64,000 bases of DNA, from positions 1,674,001 through 1,738,000 of the forward strand of contig JAHQIY010000013.1 of the NCBI GenBank assembly GCA_019054805.1. Reading direction: 5' to 3'. The DNA comes from Brachionus manjavacas. Taxonomy: Eukaryota; Rotifera; Eurotatoria; Ploima; Brachionidae. A model generated the notes under the pieces. The model did not search any database. It saw only the letters and a list, made by a program, of their open reading frames with translations, and had not been told where the DNA came from. This document shows, piece by piece, positions 13,156 to 24,956 of the stretch; the stretch's first letter is position 1, and each line of letters starts with the position of its first letter. The position numbers were made by a program, and so were the translations under genes.

Positions 13156-13680
13156 CCGTATCAAAGATCTCTAAATACAAATAAATCAATATACTCACAA
13201 CTTAAACAAGTGTCAAAATCAAGGTAAATATTTTGTCTAAAATTTAAGTATAATCAATTTTACGTAAAATTTAAATAAAATTCTGTTTCTTAAACAAAGA
13301 TTTTTTATTTGATTGTCTGAAACGGTAACAAAGTTAGAATAGGAAAATTTCCTTAACGACTTCTTTATATTTAAACAATTATTTCTTAAAATTTTAGATA
13401 TTAGAAAGTCTTCATTTCAACATGAATTAATATAAATCTTGGAAACATAACTAACATAAGTTTAAAGGAAATCAAGTAAATTTATCTGATAATTACTATT
13501 AACTGCTATTTATAGTTAAAGCTGCTAAGTTAATAATTAAATAAACTAAAATATTTCGATAATTAATTGAGGAAGTGATATGGTGGGCTAGTTTGCCTGT
13601 TTGAATTAACTCAACCGAAATAAATAATAAAATTTAACCTTTTTGCGTTAAAATAAAATAATGGCATTCGATTGGAAATG
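13156..13680 (+). repeat. Module B tail and module E
   Basis: Non-coding. 13156-13270 is the tail of module B interrupted by the LINE. 13270-13680 is module E, with GATTGTCTGAAACGG and GGGCTAGTTTGCC. It closely matches 4690-5100, 17410-17760 and 51340-51600. Confidence 0.65.
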
Positions 13681-14540
13681 AAAAAAAATATAACTTATTA
13701 TCTACATTGACTGCTATTTCAAGGTAAAAATGCCGAAATTTTATTGTTTAATAATTAAATAAACCAAAAATTTTGCTATTTAATTGAGTAAATGATACGT
13801 TTGGGCTAGTTTGCCTATTTGATATTACTTAAATAAGATAAATAATATTTTTTAATCCATTTTTCGTTACAATATACAAGTATAGCATGCTGTTGTGGAT
13901 GCCAGAATATGATATACCATCCTGTACTGAACTAATCGATCAGATTATATGCCAATCGGAGTAGAAAAACATTTGAAAAAATTCAAATAAACATTACTTA
14001 AGAATATTTAAATATTGTCGGCAATTCACTATTTTTTTGCTTAATTTAATATGAATTTCCCAAATGGAAACAAATAAAATCGATCTTTCAAAAATTATTT
14101 TCCATAAAACGATTAAAAATCAACTAATAATTTTAATTTTATTTAAATGTTTATCAATCAAGTCCGTTTTCATTATTAAATAACTGAAAGTATAATTATT
14201 ATTGTTATTTCATTATCAAGTATTCCATTATTCGATTTTGAAGGCAAATCCGATTTTAAAATCATTTGATTTCAATTTTATTTAATTTACGCAGAAAATT
14301 AAATGATTCAATGATTCAAATTTTATAAAGAATGCTTTTAATCATTAATTTAAATGGTTTTTATTAAATATTTAAAAATTCAATTCAATTTAGTCATTTT
14401 CTTCTTTGTTTTTTTCATATTTTCATCTTCATAAGGAAAAAAAAGATTAACGAGACAAAAAAGTTTTTCAAAATAAATCAATCGAATGCCATTATTTTAT
14501 TTTAACGCAAAAAGGTTAAATTTTATTATTTATTTTGGTT
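13680..14540 (-). repeat. H module (Helitron Rep relic), inverted copy
   Basis: Same family as 5260-6450, in reverse. The Rep-derived stretch is readable on the plus strand near 13888-13968 (CTGTTGTGGATGCCAGAA onwards), giving LLWMPEYDIPSC and then TELIDQ. No complete ORF. About 14540-14640 holds a short direct repeat of ATGAGCAACATCATCG. Confidence 0.5.
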
Positions 14541-14639
14541 GAGTAAATGAGCAACATCATCGAAATTAGTAATGAGCAACAATGAGCAACATCATCGAAA
14601 TTAGTAAGAGAATGGGAAGACTTAGTGGTAAAAAAAATT

Positions 14640-17063
14640 TCATGGCTTAAAATAAAATGATTTTGATCGTTAATCTTTTTTTTCCATAGTAAGATGAAGA
14701 AATGAAAAAAACAGAGAAGAAAATGACTTTAAATAAAGCAATATTTAAAATATTAAATAAATACCATCTATGTTAATTAATGATTAATGATGCATTCTTT
14801 GAGTGATTTGAATCATCGAATCATTTAATTTTCTGCGTATATTAAATAAAATTCAAATCTAATGATTTTAAAATCTTACTTGCCTTCTATATCGAATAAT
14901 AATAAAAAAACTAAGAAAAACCAATAAGAAGCACACTTTCTAGTTGGAAATGCACTATTTAAGCTTCCTTTTGACAGACAAACGTCTCTGAAGCTAAAAT
15001 CTTTCATCATACTTTTGTAAATACATCAGTCTATTAAAAAATCTTTCATTTAACCAAATCCCTATTAATGAAATGAAAAAGATCTACAGTTATTTTCCTT
15101 GATTAAAAAAATTTAAAAAAATTTTTCGGAGGGTAAATGCATTTTTCTTACTATTTTTCTAATATTTTATAGATTTCATTTTAGGAAATAAAATCAATTA
15201 TTTATTGCTAAACAGTTTATTAGTATTTAAAACAAACGGAGATCTTTCGACGAGTTATTTACTTGACAAATATTCATCAGCTCTATTAAATTTTTTAATC
15301 ATCTAATCACAACCAACTTAAATTATTCACTTTTGCTATTTCTCAATGCTTTATGAAACAAGTTTAGTAAACATAATCGATTTTGACATTAGTTACTTAC
15401 TAGTATGTGTTTTGGAGAAAAATTTTAGTGAAGGGAATGCAAACGAAATAGTTGCAATGTGTCGGTAAAATAGGAAAAAATCATGTGAAAAAACAATATT
15501 AATTTATATTCATGTATGTTCTTAAAATCAAAAACGAATTTTGATTTATTTAGTAAAAAGATAGAAGTAAAAAGCAAGACTAACTCTAAACAAAAGTTTT
15601 TACCAAAATATTCTTCAAATATAGGAAATAAACTTAATTTTATTAAAATTACTTTAAATATTTACAAATACATATGTATCAATTCAGAAGATCATAACGA
15701 AAAGATATCTATAAATTTTCAAAAATTTACTTTTGATATCTTATTTTAAAATGAATCTCTTTCAATAGAAACAAATATAATCCAATATTCAAAGAATTTA
15801 TTTAATTTCCTTTTAAAATATCATCAGTTATTATTTATGAAAAATAAGATCGATCAGAGATCTTGATTAATATTTTATTTAACGTCTGTAATGAAATAAA
15901 GACTATGGAACAACGGCTTTAGTCAGGGAAGAAAAATTATATGAGCTTTCATAATTTAAATGACACTATCATGCAATATATTTACATTGAATAAATTGTT
16001 TAATTCAGAAACGAAAGCCTTCCGGGAATGAAAAAGTTTCAATAGCTGAAAATACCAATTGATCATTTTACTTTCACGTTACACCCATGGCTGAATCAAT
16101 TTAATATTTTATCTAATATTTAAAACAATCAACAATGGTACACAAATTTGGAAGATATTTGTTGAGCTGAACTACCATATAGAATTGGAGAACAGACTAA
16201 ACGGGATTCCGCAGATTAAAAAAAGAGTACTAGCTACTACATTGGTACAAGAAGAAATTTAACCATTCAACTTGAACGGATGGAACTTGTCTTAAATATT
16301 ATCAATAATTTATTTTTTATTATGATTTAAAAGGATTTACATCTTTTTTTGAACAATTTTTTAAGAATGCTTTATTAATATTCAAATGATCGTCTGTTTT
16401 AAAAAAACTACGTAATAAAGGCTTAAGTGAGGGAAGAAAATTTTAGAAGTTTTAGAAATTATTTGAGAATGTTATTAATTTTTTTTTCAGTGAATACATT
16501 GCATTATTCTTAAAGGTAAGTCTTTATTGGATGAATCCGTATAAAAGATCTTTAAATACAAATAAATCAATATACTCACAACTTAAACAAATGTCAAAAT
16601 CAAGGTAAATATTTTATCTAAAATTTAAGTATAATCAATCTTATGTTAAATCTAAATAAAATTCTGTTTATTAATCATAGATTTTTTATATGATTGTCTG
16701 AAACGGGAACAATAGATATCTTTACGTAATGATCTTCTGAATAAATACAAATATATTTATAAATTTTTAAAGTAATTTTAATAAAATTAAGTTTATTTCC
16801 TGTATTCGAAGAGTATGTTGGTAAATAACTAGATAAAAACTTTTGTTTAGAGTTAGATAGAAAATATTTGATCGAATATTTTTTTTACTTAACCAAAGAT
16901 AATTTTATTAATACAAATATACTTATTTATAAATCAGAATCAATACAAATCATTTGATTTTATTTCTTAAACATTAATTATTTGTGTTCTTCTATCTTTT
17001 TACTAAATAAATCAAAATTCGTTTTTGATTTTAAGTACATACATGAATATAAATTAATATTGT
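14640..17063 (+). repeat. Repeat mosaic C, A, B, with A returning inverted
   Basis: There is no gene. Module C lies at about 14880-15075, A (plus) at 15415-15835, B at 15850-16030 and 16320-16640, and A (minus) at about 16700-17400. 16030-16320 carries sequence that also flanks the LINE at about 6850-7050 and 9440-9640, in reverse orientation. The plus and minus A copies form an inverted pair around B. The 77-codon frame at 15516-15749 lies inside module A and recurs in each copy; I do not regard it as a gene. Confidence 0.65.
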
Positions 17064-18289
17064 TATTTTCACATGATTTTTTCCTATTTTAACGACACAT
17101 TGCAACTATTTCGTTTACATTCCCTTCACTAAAATTTTTCTCCAAAACACATACTAGTAAGTAACTAATGTCAAAATCGATTATGTTTACTAAACTTGTT
17201 TCATAAAGCATTGAGAAATAGCAATAGTGAATAATTTAAGTTGGTTGTGATTAGATGATTAAAAAATTTAATAGAGCTGATGAATATTTGTCAAGTAAAT
17301 AACTCGTCGAATGATCTCCGTTTGTGTTAAATACTAATAAACTGTTTAGCAATAAATAATTCATTATATTTCCTAAAATGAAATAAATAGAATATTAGAA
17401 AAATAGTATAATCGATTTTACGTAAAATCTAAATAAAATTCTGTTTCTTAAACATAGATTTTTTATTTGATTGTCTGAAACGGTAACAAAGTTAGAATAG
17501 GAAAATTTCCTTAACGACTTCTTTATATTTAAACAATTATTTCTTAAAATTATAGATATTAGAAAGTCTTCATTTCAACAAGAATTAATGTAAATCTTAG
17601 AAATATAACTAACATTAGTTTAAAGGAAATCAAGTAAATTTAACTGATAATTACTATTAACTGCTATTTAAAGTAAAAGCTGCTAAGTTAATAATTAAAT
17701 AAACCAAAATTTTTCGATAATTAATAGAGTAAGTGATATGTTTGGGCTAGTTTACCTTTGATTGATTTTTAAAAACTTTTTTGTCTCGTTAATCTTTTAT
17801 TCCTAATGATGATGAAAATATGAAAAAAACAAAGAAGAAAATGACTTAATTGAATTGAATTTTTAAATATTTAATAAATACCATTTAAATTAATGATTGA
17901 ATAAAAGCATAAAATTTGAATCAATGAATCATTTAATTTTCTGCGTAAATTTAAATAAAATTGAAATCAAATGATTTTAAAATCGTATTTGCCTTCAAAA
18001 TCGAATAATGGAATATTTGATAACGAAATAACAATAATAATTTGACTTTGAATTATTTAATAATTAAAACGGACTTGATTGATAAACATTTTAATTAAAT
18101 TAAAATTATTAGTTATTTTTTAATCGTTTAATATAAAATAATTTTGGAACGATTGATTTTAATTGTTTCCATTTGGGAAAAATTCATATTAAAATTAAGC
18201 AAAAAAATAGTGAATTGCCGAAAATATTTTAATATTGTTGAGTAATGTTTATTTGAATTTTTTCAAATGTTTTTCTACTCCGATTGGCA

Positions 18290-19135
18290 TTTAATCTGAT
18301 CTATTAGTTCCTGAAAGGATGGTATATCATTTTCTCGCATCCACAACAGCATATGATCATGTGGAAGTCCTCTCTTTTGATATTACTTCACTCCAACAAA
18401 AGCCTCTACCACTCACATCTTTTGTTCGGTGTTCAGATCGTTCCAGAACTCACGGAACTTAATATTGTACATTCTGGAACACATGTTAGGCCGAGATAAA
18501 TATGGCTGACCTGCAGCCAAAGTTTGTTGAAATTCAGGCCAGCTGGGATTTGACGTAAATGTTTTAAAGTAATCGGCTTTACCAAATCTTCCAAATAATT
18601 ACAATGCATCGGAATAATGTTGTTTCATGGCTCAATCACTGCCATCAAACGTAGATGGTGGAATATAAGCCCTGTCAATTCTCTCTTCAAGATTATAATT
18701 ACTATTAACACGATCCATTACGCCCCGATAGTCCATTATTCTTAAACGTGCTTGATTAATACGAAGAAATTTTAATTTGTTCTTTTCTATTTTGATCCAT
18801 GAACAAACCACATTTTCTTGAAATAATTTGCTCATTTTAAAAATTGAATTGTGACAATTCAATCGAATGTGTAAACGATGCTTGTAATAATAAATGTTAT
18901 ATTCTTTCAAAGTAACTCTTGAATTTGAAGTCAAATGAACTTGATTATGTTGATAACACTCATCATAGCCAAATTCACCATATGGAAAAAGCAATGGAAA
19001 ACACATAGGATCACAATTTGGGTTCCTCAAGTCAATGCTTTGCATATTATTATTTGGAGTTGTTGTACATATCCTAGATAAATCCTCCAACTCCTAACGA
19101 AAGCTTTCTAAGCAAAAATGCAATAAAAAAAAAAA
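18290..19135 (-). pseudogene. Helitron Rep/helicase gene fragment, left copy
   Basis: The frame 18632-19090 (152 codons) carries the N-terminal Helitron-like domain: DPMCFPLLFPYGEFGYD followed by VTLKEYNIYYYKHRLHIR. Past its TGA the protein can still be followed on the same strand: FGRFGKADYF, SNPSWPEF, QPYLSRPNMCSR, and then GLPHDHMLLWM near 18340-18385. The last matches the two-histidine (HUH) motif of the Rep endonuclease, with HDH where most Helitrons have HxH. Stops and frameshifts separate the blocks, and the catalytic Tyr region and helicase are absent. Upstream of the ORF is a run of about 25 A/T (19126-19150). The inverted twin is at 54340-55165. Confidence 0.8.
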
Positions 19136-19414
19136 AAAAAAAAAAAAAAATTATATTTCTCAAATTGCCATTAAACAAGTTCTTTGTTACTACTTTTGTT
19201 TTTGTTTGAATTTTCTTTTTTTTCAAAACTTTAGAAAACCAAAAAAAAAAAAAAAATACTATCGAAAAACAAAATTTGAAAATTTATTTTTAGTATTTTT
19301 TTAATTTATCTAAATCATGTGACTCGCATTTAAATCATAATTCTTTTAAATTAATGTGTTTCTTTTTTTTATTTTATCTAGAACGACAAAGCTTAACTTT
19401 ACTTTATTTTATTC

Positions 19415-19500
19415 TGCTTTCTATATTTTCTTTACATCACCCTTTCGGTGTTTATTGAATAAATAATAATAATAATAATAATAATTATGAGTAATTTTTA
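19415..19500 (+). repeat. Retroposon-like 3' end with (AAT)n tail
   Basis: A small stem-loop (CACC, loop, GGTG) is followed by TTTATTGAATAAATAAT and a run of AAT units ending near 19490. A stem-loop followed by a trinucleotide tail is typical of LINE or SINE 3' ends. In the inverted copy (53965-54020) the loop differs (GCAAG in place of CTTTC on the same face) but the stem is kept. No associated ORF is seen. Confidence 0.4.
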
Positions 19501-20355
19501 AAATCAGTTGAGACTTTAAATCAACATTAAATGATGGAAATATTGTAATATTAACTTATTTTTATTTAAAGCATTTAAAGACAATATTTCTGATATAAAT
19601 TATAATTTTACTTCCATATAATGGTAAATAAATTTTGGCAAGTTAGTTTGTGATACCTTTGGCCTTTTTTACTAAAATAAAACCATTACAAAACCAAAAA
19701 AATTTAATTCTAAAATCTAAAAACTAATTTTTACTCAGAAGTTTTTCGATTCTTGGAGGATTAAAGGATCTTTAAATTGTGGATTTAAAAAAAAACTCAG
19801 AATTAATTTCCCAGTCAAGAGTATTAATAATCAGGAATTATTATTTATTCAATGTAATAATTATGCAAAAAAGTGTCATATTAAAAGACTATTAAAATTA
19901 TTTCCTCACTTTAGCCGTACTAACGTAATTGTTATTTTATCACAGAAGTTAAATAAAATTATGATGATGCTTTCTATATTAATTGTTCAAAAAAAAAATC
20001 TCTTTTAATCATTATATGACTTTTTTATTTGATAATATTTCGTGCTTATGTGAAAACTGGAAATTTATAAAATCAGCATGAATTAATGTGAATTTTGGAA
20101 TTTTATCAAATATTAGTTTAAAAGAAATGAAAAAAATATAACTTTATTATTAATATTAACTGCTGTTTTAAGATAAAGCTGCCGAAATTTTATTGTTTAC
20201 TGATTAAAAAAAAACAAATTTTTTCGCTAATTAATTATTGTCTTAAGTAAAAGTGTTTAAGAGACGTTTGTCTGTCTTATAGAACATTAAATAGTGCATT
20301 TCCAACTAACAAATTGGTTTTACAATCAAGAAACATGGTTGAAACGAAACAGTTA

Positions 20356-20790
20356 AAAGGGCATTGTGAATTTTGGTACAAAAAACAAATACAAAATATA
20401 AAAAATGTCAAAGCTCAGGTTCTGAAGGAGCAAAACATGTTCTGTAAATTGAAGCAACTGAAACGTTTTTTGTACCACCAATATACTTAATGTTGCAAAA
20501 CTCTGCAATACATCTGCAAAATTCAGAATTTTGTGATTTTTAGTACAAAATCAGAAAAAAATTTTAAATACACCATCGATTTATTTTGGACAAGCAAAAA
20601 AATATTCTGTAGAATGTAGCAACTGCTACATCCTCTGTACCACCACTTAATGAAAAAATAATAATATAAGATTCAAAATCTTACAAAGCATTTAAACCAC
20701 TTTTAACCCAAAATATAGAATTTTAACTTTTGTTATGTTTAAAATGTGTTTTAAAAATATTTTTTTTATTTGAAAAAATATTAAAAACAA
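20356..20790 (+). repeat. Copy of the block that precedes SETD1
   Basis: This segment, from about GGCATTGTGAATTTTGG to AAATATTTTGAAAATT, matches the DNA directly upstream of both SETD1 N-terminal copies (37170-37615 minus and 42470-42917 plus). The match stops exactly where the SETD1 start codon would follow; here the sequence turns into unrelated GCTGCGCACTG. It contains inverted TGGTACAAAAAAC / GTTTTTTGTACCA arms about 90 bp apart and a second GTACCACCA. It may be a mobile element, or a relic of the SETD1 5' region. Confidence 0.65.
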
Positions 20791-20940
20791 ATATTTTGAA
20801 AATTGCTGCGCACTGTAATGGTATTTTCAAAACAGTTCAAAAAGAAGATAGCCAGGAGTCGAATTCGGGTGACAAAAACTTACATGAAACCTACTTACAA
20901 ATTAATAAAGCGTTTTACCAGACAGGATCCACTTAAAAAT

Positions 20941-21834
20941 AAACCGAATAGTAAATAGAAAGTATCTTTTATTATTAAAAAAAATCAATGAAAAAAATAA
21001 TCAAGTTATCTTTTATAGATTTTTTTATTTAATCATTGATTTTATAAAATAAAATTGAAATTTTTAATTGTTATTATAGCAATATTAAAGGGTTCCTCTG
21101 TAGGACGACAAGTCAAACCAGCTTTGTCACACCAAAGACTATGAAAAAGTAGCCTAGTCCTAAAATTCAGCGTTAAAAAAAAAATAGGCCCTAATCGAAG
21201 TCATCTCGATGTTCAAGGGCCTCCAATCGCTCATTAACCGACTGAAATACCTTCACAGAGGCAATCAACTACACTGCTTAACTTGAACTGAAAAAATAAT
21301 AAAAGAAATCGTTTTATGACTAACTCAAAGAGATTTGACTCTTTAAAATATAGCACTAAGCTAACGAATAGCGAATGCAGTGAAAGTGCTTCGATTAAAG
21401 TGTGCATTTTATATAAGAAAATTTTAAAATAAATCCACAACATTTTGATTGTACTAAGGGCTGCTCCAAGTCAAATTTTAATATTTTAAAAATTTAAACC
21501 AAATTTTAAAAAATGAATTTCAATACACGATGCTTGTCAATTATTTGGAGTGAATTATTTTAAAGCTTTTCTATTTGAAAAATATTTTTTTGGTCTCATG
21601 CTAATCATATTTAAAAACAAAAATTTAAGTATGGTTCAACGAGATCAACATTCTTCAATTCACTATGAATTTAAATATTGTATTATCAAAAATTTATATT
21701 AAATTATAATTTTTAAATTGGAAAAATAAATAAAAAAATAAAAATATTCTTAAAAAATTTATTTATTTTGAAACAATTCTTATCATTTTCTATTCTATGA
21801 TGATTTTTCATAAATTTTCTTCGATAATTAGCAA
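20941..21834. other. AT-rich spacer, no gene seen
   Basis: Low-complexity AT-rich sequence with no similarity to the repeat modules that I can see. The short frame 21234-21443 has no recognisable features. Confidence 0.5.
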
Positions 21835-21919
21835 CTGATTTAAGGGTGACTCTATTGACACATAGTGTTGCAATAAATTATTTTATTGACGCACTTTGTT
21901 ACAATTAATTATTTTATTG

Positions 21920-22647
21920 CAGAGTTGGGAAACTGATACTGAATAACTGATCAGTTTCAGTTAATTTCAGTTATCAGTTAAACTGAAACTGACCGATAAC
22001 GTATTTTGAATTAACTGAGACTGACTGAAAACTGTTTTACTATTTATTTGAATTTTTGAAAATATTTTTTTCGGTTTTAATTTAGTTTTACACTTATATT
22101 TTTTTTTACTAGTTAGTAATGCTTTGCAATAAATAAAAAGCTAATATATACATTATCTAAATTTTTTTTATTTTCTTTTATTTGAAATAAAGTTCATTTT
22201 AAAAATGTCAGAGATTAAGTGAAATAAATGAAAAAACAGAATGCAATATCCTAAGTTATTGGAAAAATCGGTCTAGAGATTTTAAAGTTTTATCTTTGTT
22301 AGTGAGAAATATTTATTCGATTCAAGCCAGCTCGGCACCTATCGAAAAATATTTTTCTGGGTCTACATTTTTGATGAGACCACATAGAAGTAGATTCACT
22401 TATAAAAATTTATCAAATATAATGTTTTTAAAATGTAATAAAAAATATATGTAAATATCCGTTTTAAATGTTAATTAGACTTTAATTTTTATAAACTGTT
22501 TAATAAATAAACTAATTGTATCATTTTTCTAATTAACTGATTTTTAACTGATAACTGATACCCATTAACTGAGACTGATACTGAACTGATGCTCGAAAAA
22601 CTGATACTGACTGAAAACTGATTTTTTTATAACTGATCCCAACTCTG
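21920..22647 (+). mobile_element. hAT element nested in the MULE terminal repeat
   Basis: The 728 bp element starts CAGAGTTGGGA and ends with the inverted TCCCAACTCTG. It is flanked by the 8 bp direct repeat TTTTATTG (21912-21919 and 22648-22655); an 8 bp duplication is diagnostic for hAT. Both subterminal regions are packed with ACTGAT / ATCAGT motifs, as expected for hAT transposase-binding repeats. Removing the insert and one repeat restores a continuous MULE terminal repeat. Confidence 0.92.
22224..22454 (+). pseudogene. hAT transposase C-terminal dimerisation remnant
   Basis: This open frame inside the hAT element encodes YWKNRSRDFKVLSLLV, then IQASSAPIEKYFSG, then MRPHRSRFTYKNLSNIMFL, ending in TAA at 22452-22454. 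This is the order of the hAT C-terminal dimerisation domain: a tryptophan helix, the SAPxERxFS motif and the final LxxENVExLVFL-type helix. No start codon or catalytic part remains, so it is an internal-deletion relic of an autonomous hAT. The strand is that of the element as written. Confidence 0.85.
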
Positions 22648-22791
22648 TTTTATTGACACACTTTGTTACAATAAATTATTTTATTGACACATGAGTGTTT
22701 AAAAATAAACAAAACAAAGTATTTTATTCAAAGAAAATCGCATAAAAAAAATTTAAGTCCGGAAGCAACATAAAAAGCAATAACATAAAAT

Positions 22792-23484
22792 TCATTTATT
22801 TGATCTGGTTCTTTTAGAGATAGGGCTGAGACCATCAACGTCCTTTTCTATTCCTCTTTTAGGCTTATCTAAATTAAAAAAACCCAGTTTTTTTTTGCTG
22901 TTTTTAGGTCTACCTACACGGTTAACCACTTTGTTAACTTTTATTTCTGGTGACAGATCAAAATCGGTTTGGTCAATCAAATCAATTGTCTCATCATTAA
23001 AACTTAAAGTTCTATCCTCGCTCTCTAAAAAATCTTTTTTTTTAAAAATTACACCATTTGAAATACTAATATTTCGATGCGGCGATTCTTTGAGCATATA
23101 ATTGAACATTTGACTAGAACTTGGAGTTGATTGATTGCAAAGCGAGAGACCACTTTCTTCTCTGTGTGTATTGTTTTGCAATGAATGCAAAAAGTTTTCT
23201 AATTTCATTTGTTGATCGTTAAATTCACTCTCGCCAGAAGCACACATAACATTCGTTAAATCTTCAAAATTATTTTTAAGTTTTCTAAATTTTTGTTCTG
23301 GTGTACTTGGTCGGATACAGTCTTTAGTCCAATCCCATAAAGGCTTTTGAGAACTTATAATTGATTGAGATTCAGTTAATGGATTGATTTCACTAGACCG
23401 TGAAAGTTTCAAATAACGCTTATGAAACCACGGTTTCAGTAAAATATTGAATTCACAAATAAACAAACTTGAAATCGTTTTCAC
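22792..23484 (-). CDS. Second ORF of the MULE, AT-hook-like
   Basis: This 230-codon frame follows the transposase and overlaps its end by 32 bp in another frame. It is hydrophilic and Ser-rich. Near the C-terminus it has NRVGRPKNSKKK, which fits an AT-hook core (GRP flanked by basic residues), and a second basic stretch KRTRSNK that could be a nuclear localisation signal. Its N-terminal residues (SSLFICEFNILLKPWFHKRY) read like a continuation of the transposase C-terminus, so the two ORFs may be one gene split by a single frameshift near 23465. It could instead be a separate accessory protein. Confidence 0.55.
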   Translation of the reverse strand: MKTISSLFICEFNILLKPWFHKRYLKLSRSSEINPLTESQSIISSQKPLWDWTKDCIRPSTPEQKFRKLKNNFEDLTNVMCASGESEFNDQQMKLENFLHSLQNNTHREESGLSLCNQSTPSSSQMFNYMLKESPHRNISISNGVIFKKKDFLESEDRTLSFNDETIDLIDQTDFDLSPEIKVNKVVNRVGRPKNSKKKLGFFNLDKPKRGIEKDVDGLSPISKRTRSNK

Positions 23485-24766
23485 CCGAACGTTTATAATT
23501 ATAACTCCTTTTTCTCATTAAGTCGTATTGTTTTAAAATTAAATCAGCCGCAGTGTCTTCTAATTTTGAAATCAATTCATTTACGATTGATGAACTAGAA
23601 GTCCTTGAAACTCTCGTCTTTATCTGATTCAAATTGTTTTGAATATCCTTATGGAGAAATTCTTTTGTAATGGTCATCAACTCTACAATACACTCTATTA
23701 GATGAGATTGAGGTTTAATAGATATTTTTATTTTATTATTATAGCTCTCCAAATGGTTATTAGTGTGGGAACCAAGCGTTTGAAAAACGCACAATAGAGT
23801 TACAGAATTTGGAAAAAAATTCGGAATTAGATATAAATTACTTAAATCTTTATCGACCATTACGAGTTTGACAAACTCTACATTGTTGTATTCGACGAAC
23901 GTTTTGTAAAAAAATTCTAAGTTTTCGTTGGTTTCATTTTTCATCAAGCAGTAAGCAACTGGTCTACCATGACAATTACTATCTTGAACCAGTAACACAT
24001 AAAGCAAATAGTTTTCTACGTTCAACTTAAATGTACCATCGATATGGACAATAGTATCGTAATTCTTAAACCAGTCAGCTTGAAAATTTGTTTGAATGTA
24101 TAAACATTTTAATTGACTATCTTCATCCAAACAAAAAACAACTTGGTTGTCAATGTCTTCGTTTTTTAATTTCTCGATTAAATTTTTTATTTTTTTACCC
24201 TCGTCGTTTACATAATTGTTTTGTTTGTTAACAATTTTAGCCTTTAAATTGTAAATGTCGTAGCTTGTAATTGCCTTATTTGTGCTCCCTGTGATATGTC
24301 TTTTTAACTTTCGATGAACAGGATCGACGGCCAACAATTTCTCGACTTCTTTTTGCTCATTATCGTCTAGTCGTCGGTTCTTTGGGTAGCTACAAAATAT
24401 TTCTGGTCCAATTAAATGATTGTGTTTTAACTCATAATTACATACGTACATATTTCGATTTAAAATATCAGCTTTAATATGTATCTTAAAAGGGCAGTTA
24501 GTAGCATAGACCTTTTGATGGACCCTCGTGCCAGTTGTAACTCTAGCACGGTGTTCACCATAATGTACACAAGTAAAATAGACGCTGGAATATATTAACA
24601 ATTTGGAGACTTCATCATCGAGTTTAAGGCGTTTTGAAGTACGAGTCTTAATAGGTACGTAGTTAAGATCACACCACTTATCGAGTTCATTTTTCAAATG
24701 TTGGAAAGATTCGAATTTTTCGTCAAAAAAATCCAAATTTTTGTATTCAACATCAAATTCATCCAT
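23453..24766 (-). CDS. MULE transposase (internally deleted)
   Basis: 437 codons from an ATG at 24766. The N-terminal half has a FAR1/FLYWCH-like zinc-binding region (NCPFKIHI, then VCNYELKHNHLIG). The DDE core begins HIDGTFKLN (first Asp about residue 243), continues LVQDSNCHGRPVAYCLM and VMVDKDLSNL (second Asp), then VTLLCVFQ where family members have the C-x-H/W-H segment. It jumps straight to TNNHLESYNNKIK, which normally lies well downstream. The third acidic residue region is therefore missing, and the protein should be catalytically dead. It belongs to the ZSWIM/FAR1-like MULE group. Confidence 0.85.
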   Translation of the reverse strand: MDEFDVEYKNLDFFDEKFESFQHLKNELDKWCDLNYVPIKTRTSKRLKLDDEVSKLLIYSSVYFTCVHYGEHRARVTTGTRVHQKVYATNCPFKIHIKADILNRNMYVCNYELKHNHLIGPEIFCSYPKNRRLDDNEQKEVEKLLAVDPVHRKLKRHITGSTNKAITSYDIYNLKAKIVNKQNNYVNDEGKKIKNLIEKLKNEDIDNQVVFCLDEDSQLKCLYIQTNFQADWFKNYDTIVHIDGTFKLNVENYLLYVLLVQDSNCHGRPVAYCLMKNETNENLEFFYKTFVEYNNVEFVKLVMVDKDLSNLYLIPNFFPNSVTLLCVFQTLGSHTNNHLESYNNKIKISIKPQSHLIECIVELMTITKEFLHKDIQNNLNQIKTRVSRTSSSSIVNELISKLEDTAADLILKQYDLMRKRSYNYKRSGENDFKFVYL

Positions 24767-24956
24767 TGTTAAATTATGAATTATTTTTATTTTTTTTCAA
24801 AAATTTAAGATTTTTTAAGTTAAACATTTCAAAAATAAGCATGGTTTTTTTGACGGATATACATAGTGTGTCAATAAAATAATTTATTGCAACAAAGTGT
24901 GTCATTAAAATAATTTATTGCAACACTATGTGTCAATAGACACTTCGCTGATTTAA

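Larger units (their letters stand above)
17064..20355. repeat. Left arm of a 3.3 kb inverted duplication
   Basis: This arm matches 53068-56361 in reverse complement over its whole length, with scattered substitutions and small indels. It contains, in order, the end of module A (minus), modules E and H, the Helitron gene fragment on the minus strand, a (AAT)n-tailed segment and module D. The two arms lie about 33 kb apart and enclose the MULE, satellite and SETD1 regions. Divergence starts at AATAAC near 17064 and 56361, and at about AAAAG near 20355 and 53068. Confidence 0.8.
21844..24947 (-). mobile_element. MULE (Mutator-like) DNA transposon with 9 bp TSD
   Basis: The element is bounded by the 9 bp direct repeat CTGATTTAA at 21835-21843 and 24948-24956, the usual MULE target-site length. 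The long imperfect terminal inverted repeats begin about 10 bp in with CTATTGACACATAGTG and continue with repeated units of CAATAAATTATTTTATTGAC. Inside, on the minus strand, are a transposase ORF and a second ORF. The left terminal repeat is interrupted by a hAT element (21920-22647), so the MULE was there first. The transposase has an internal deletion, so this copy is unlikely to be autonomous. Confidence 0.85.

Noticed and set aside
20850-20940. tRNA-like stretch (GGAGTCGAATTCGGG resembles an inverted B box)
   Set aside because: I could not fold a convincing acceptor stem, D-arm and anticodon arm; at best a decayed tRNA-derived SINE.
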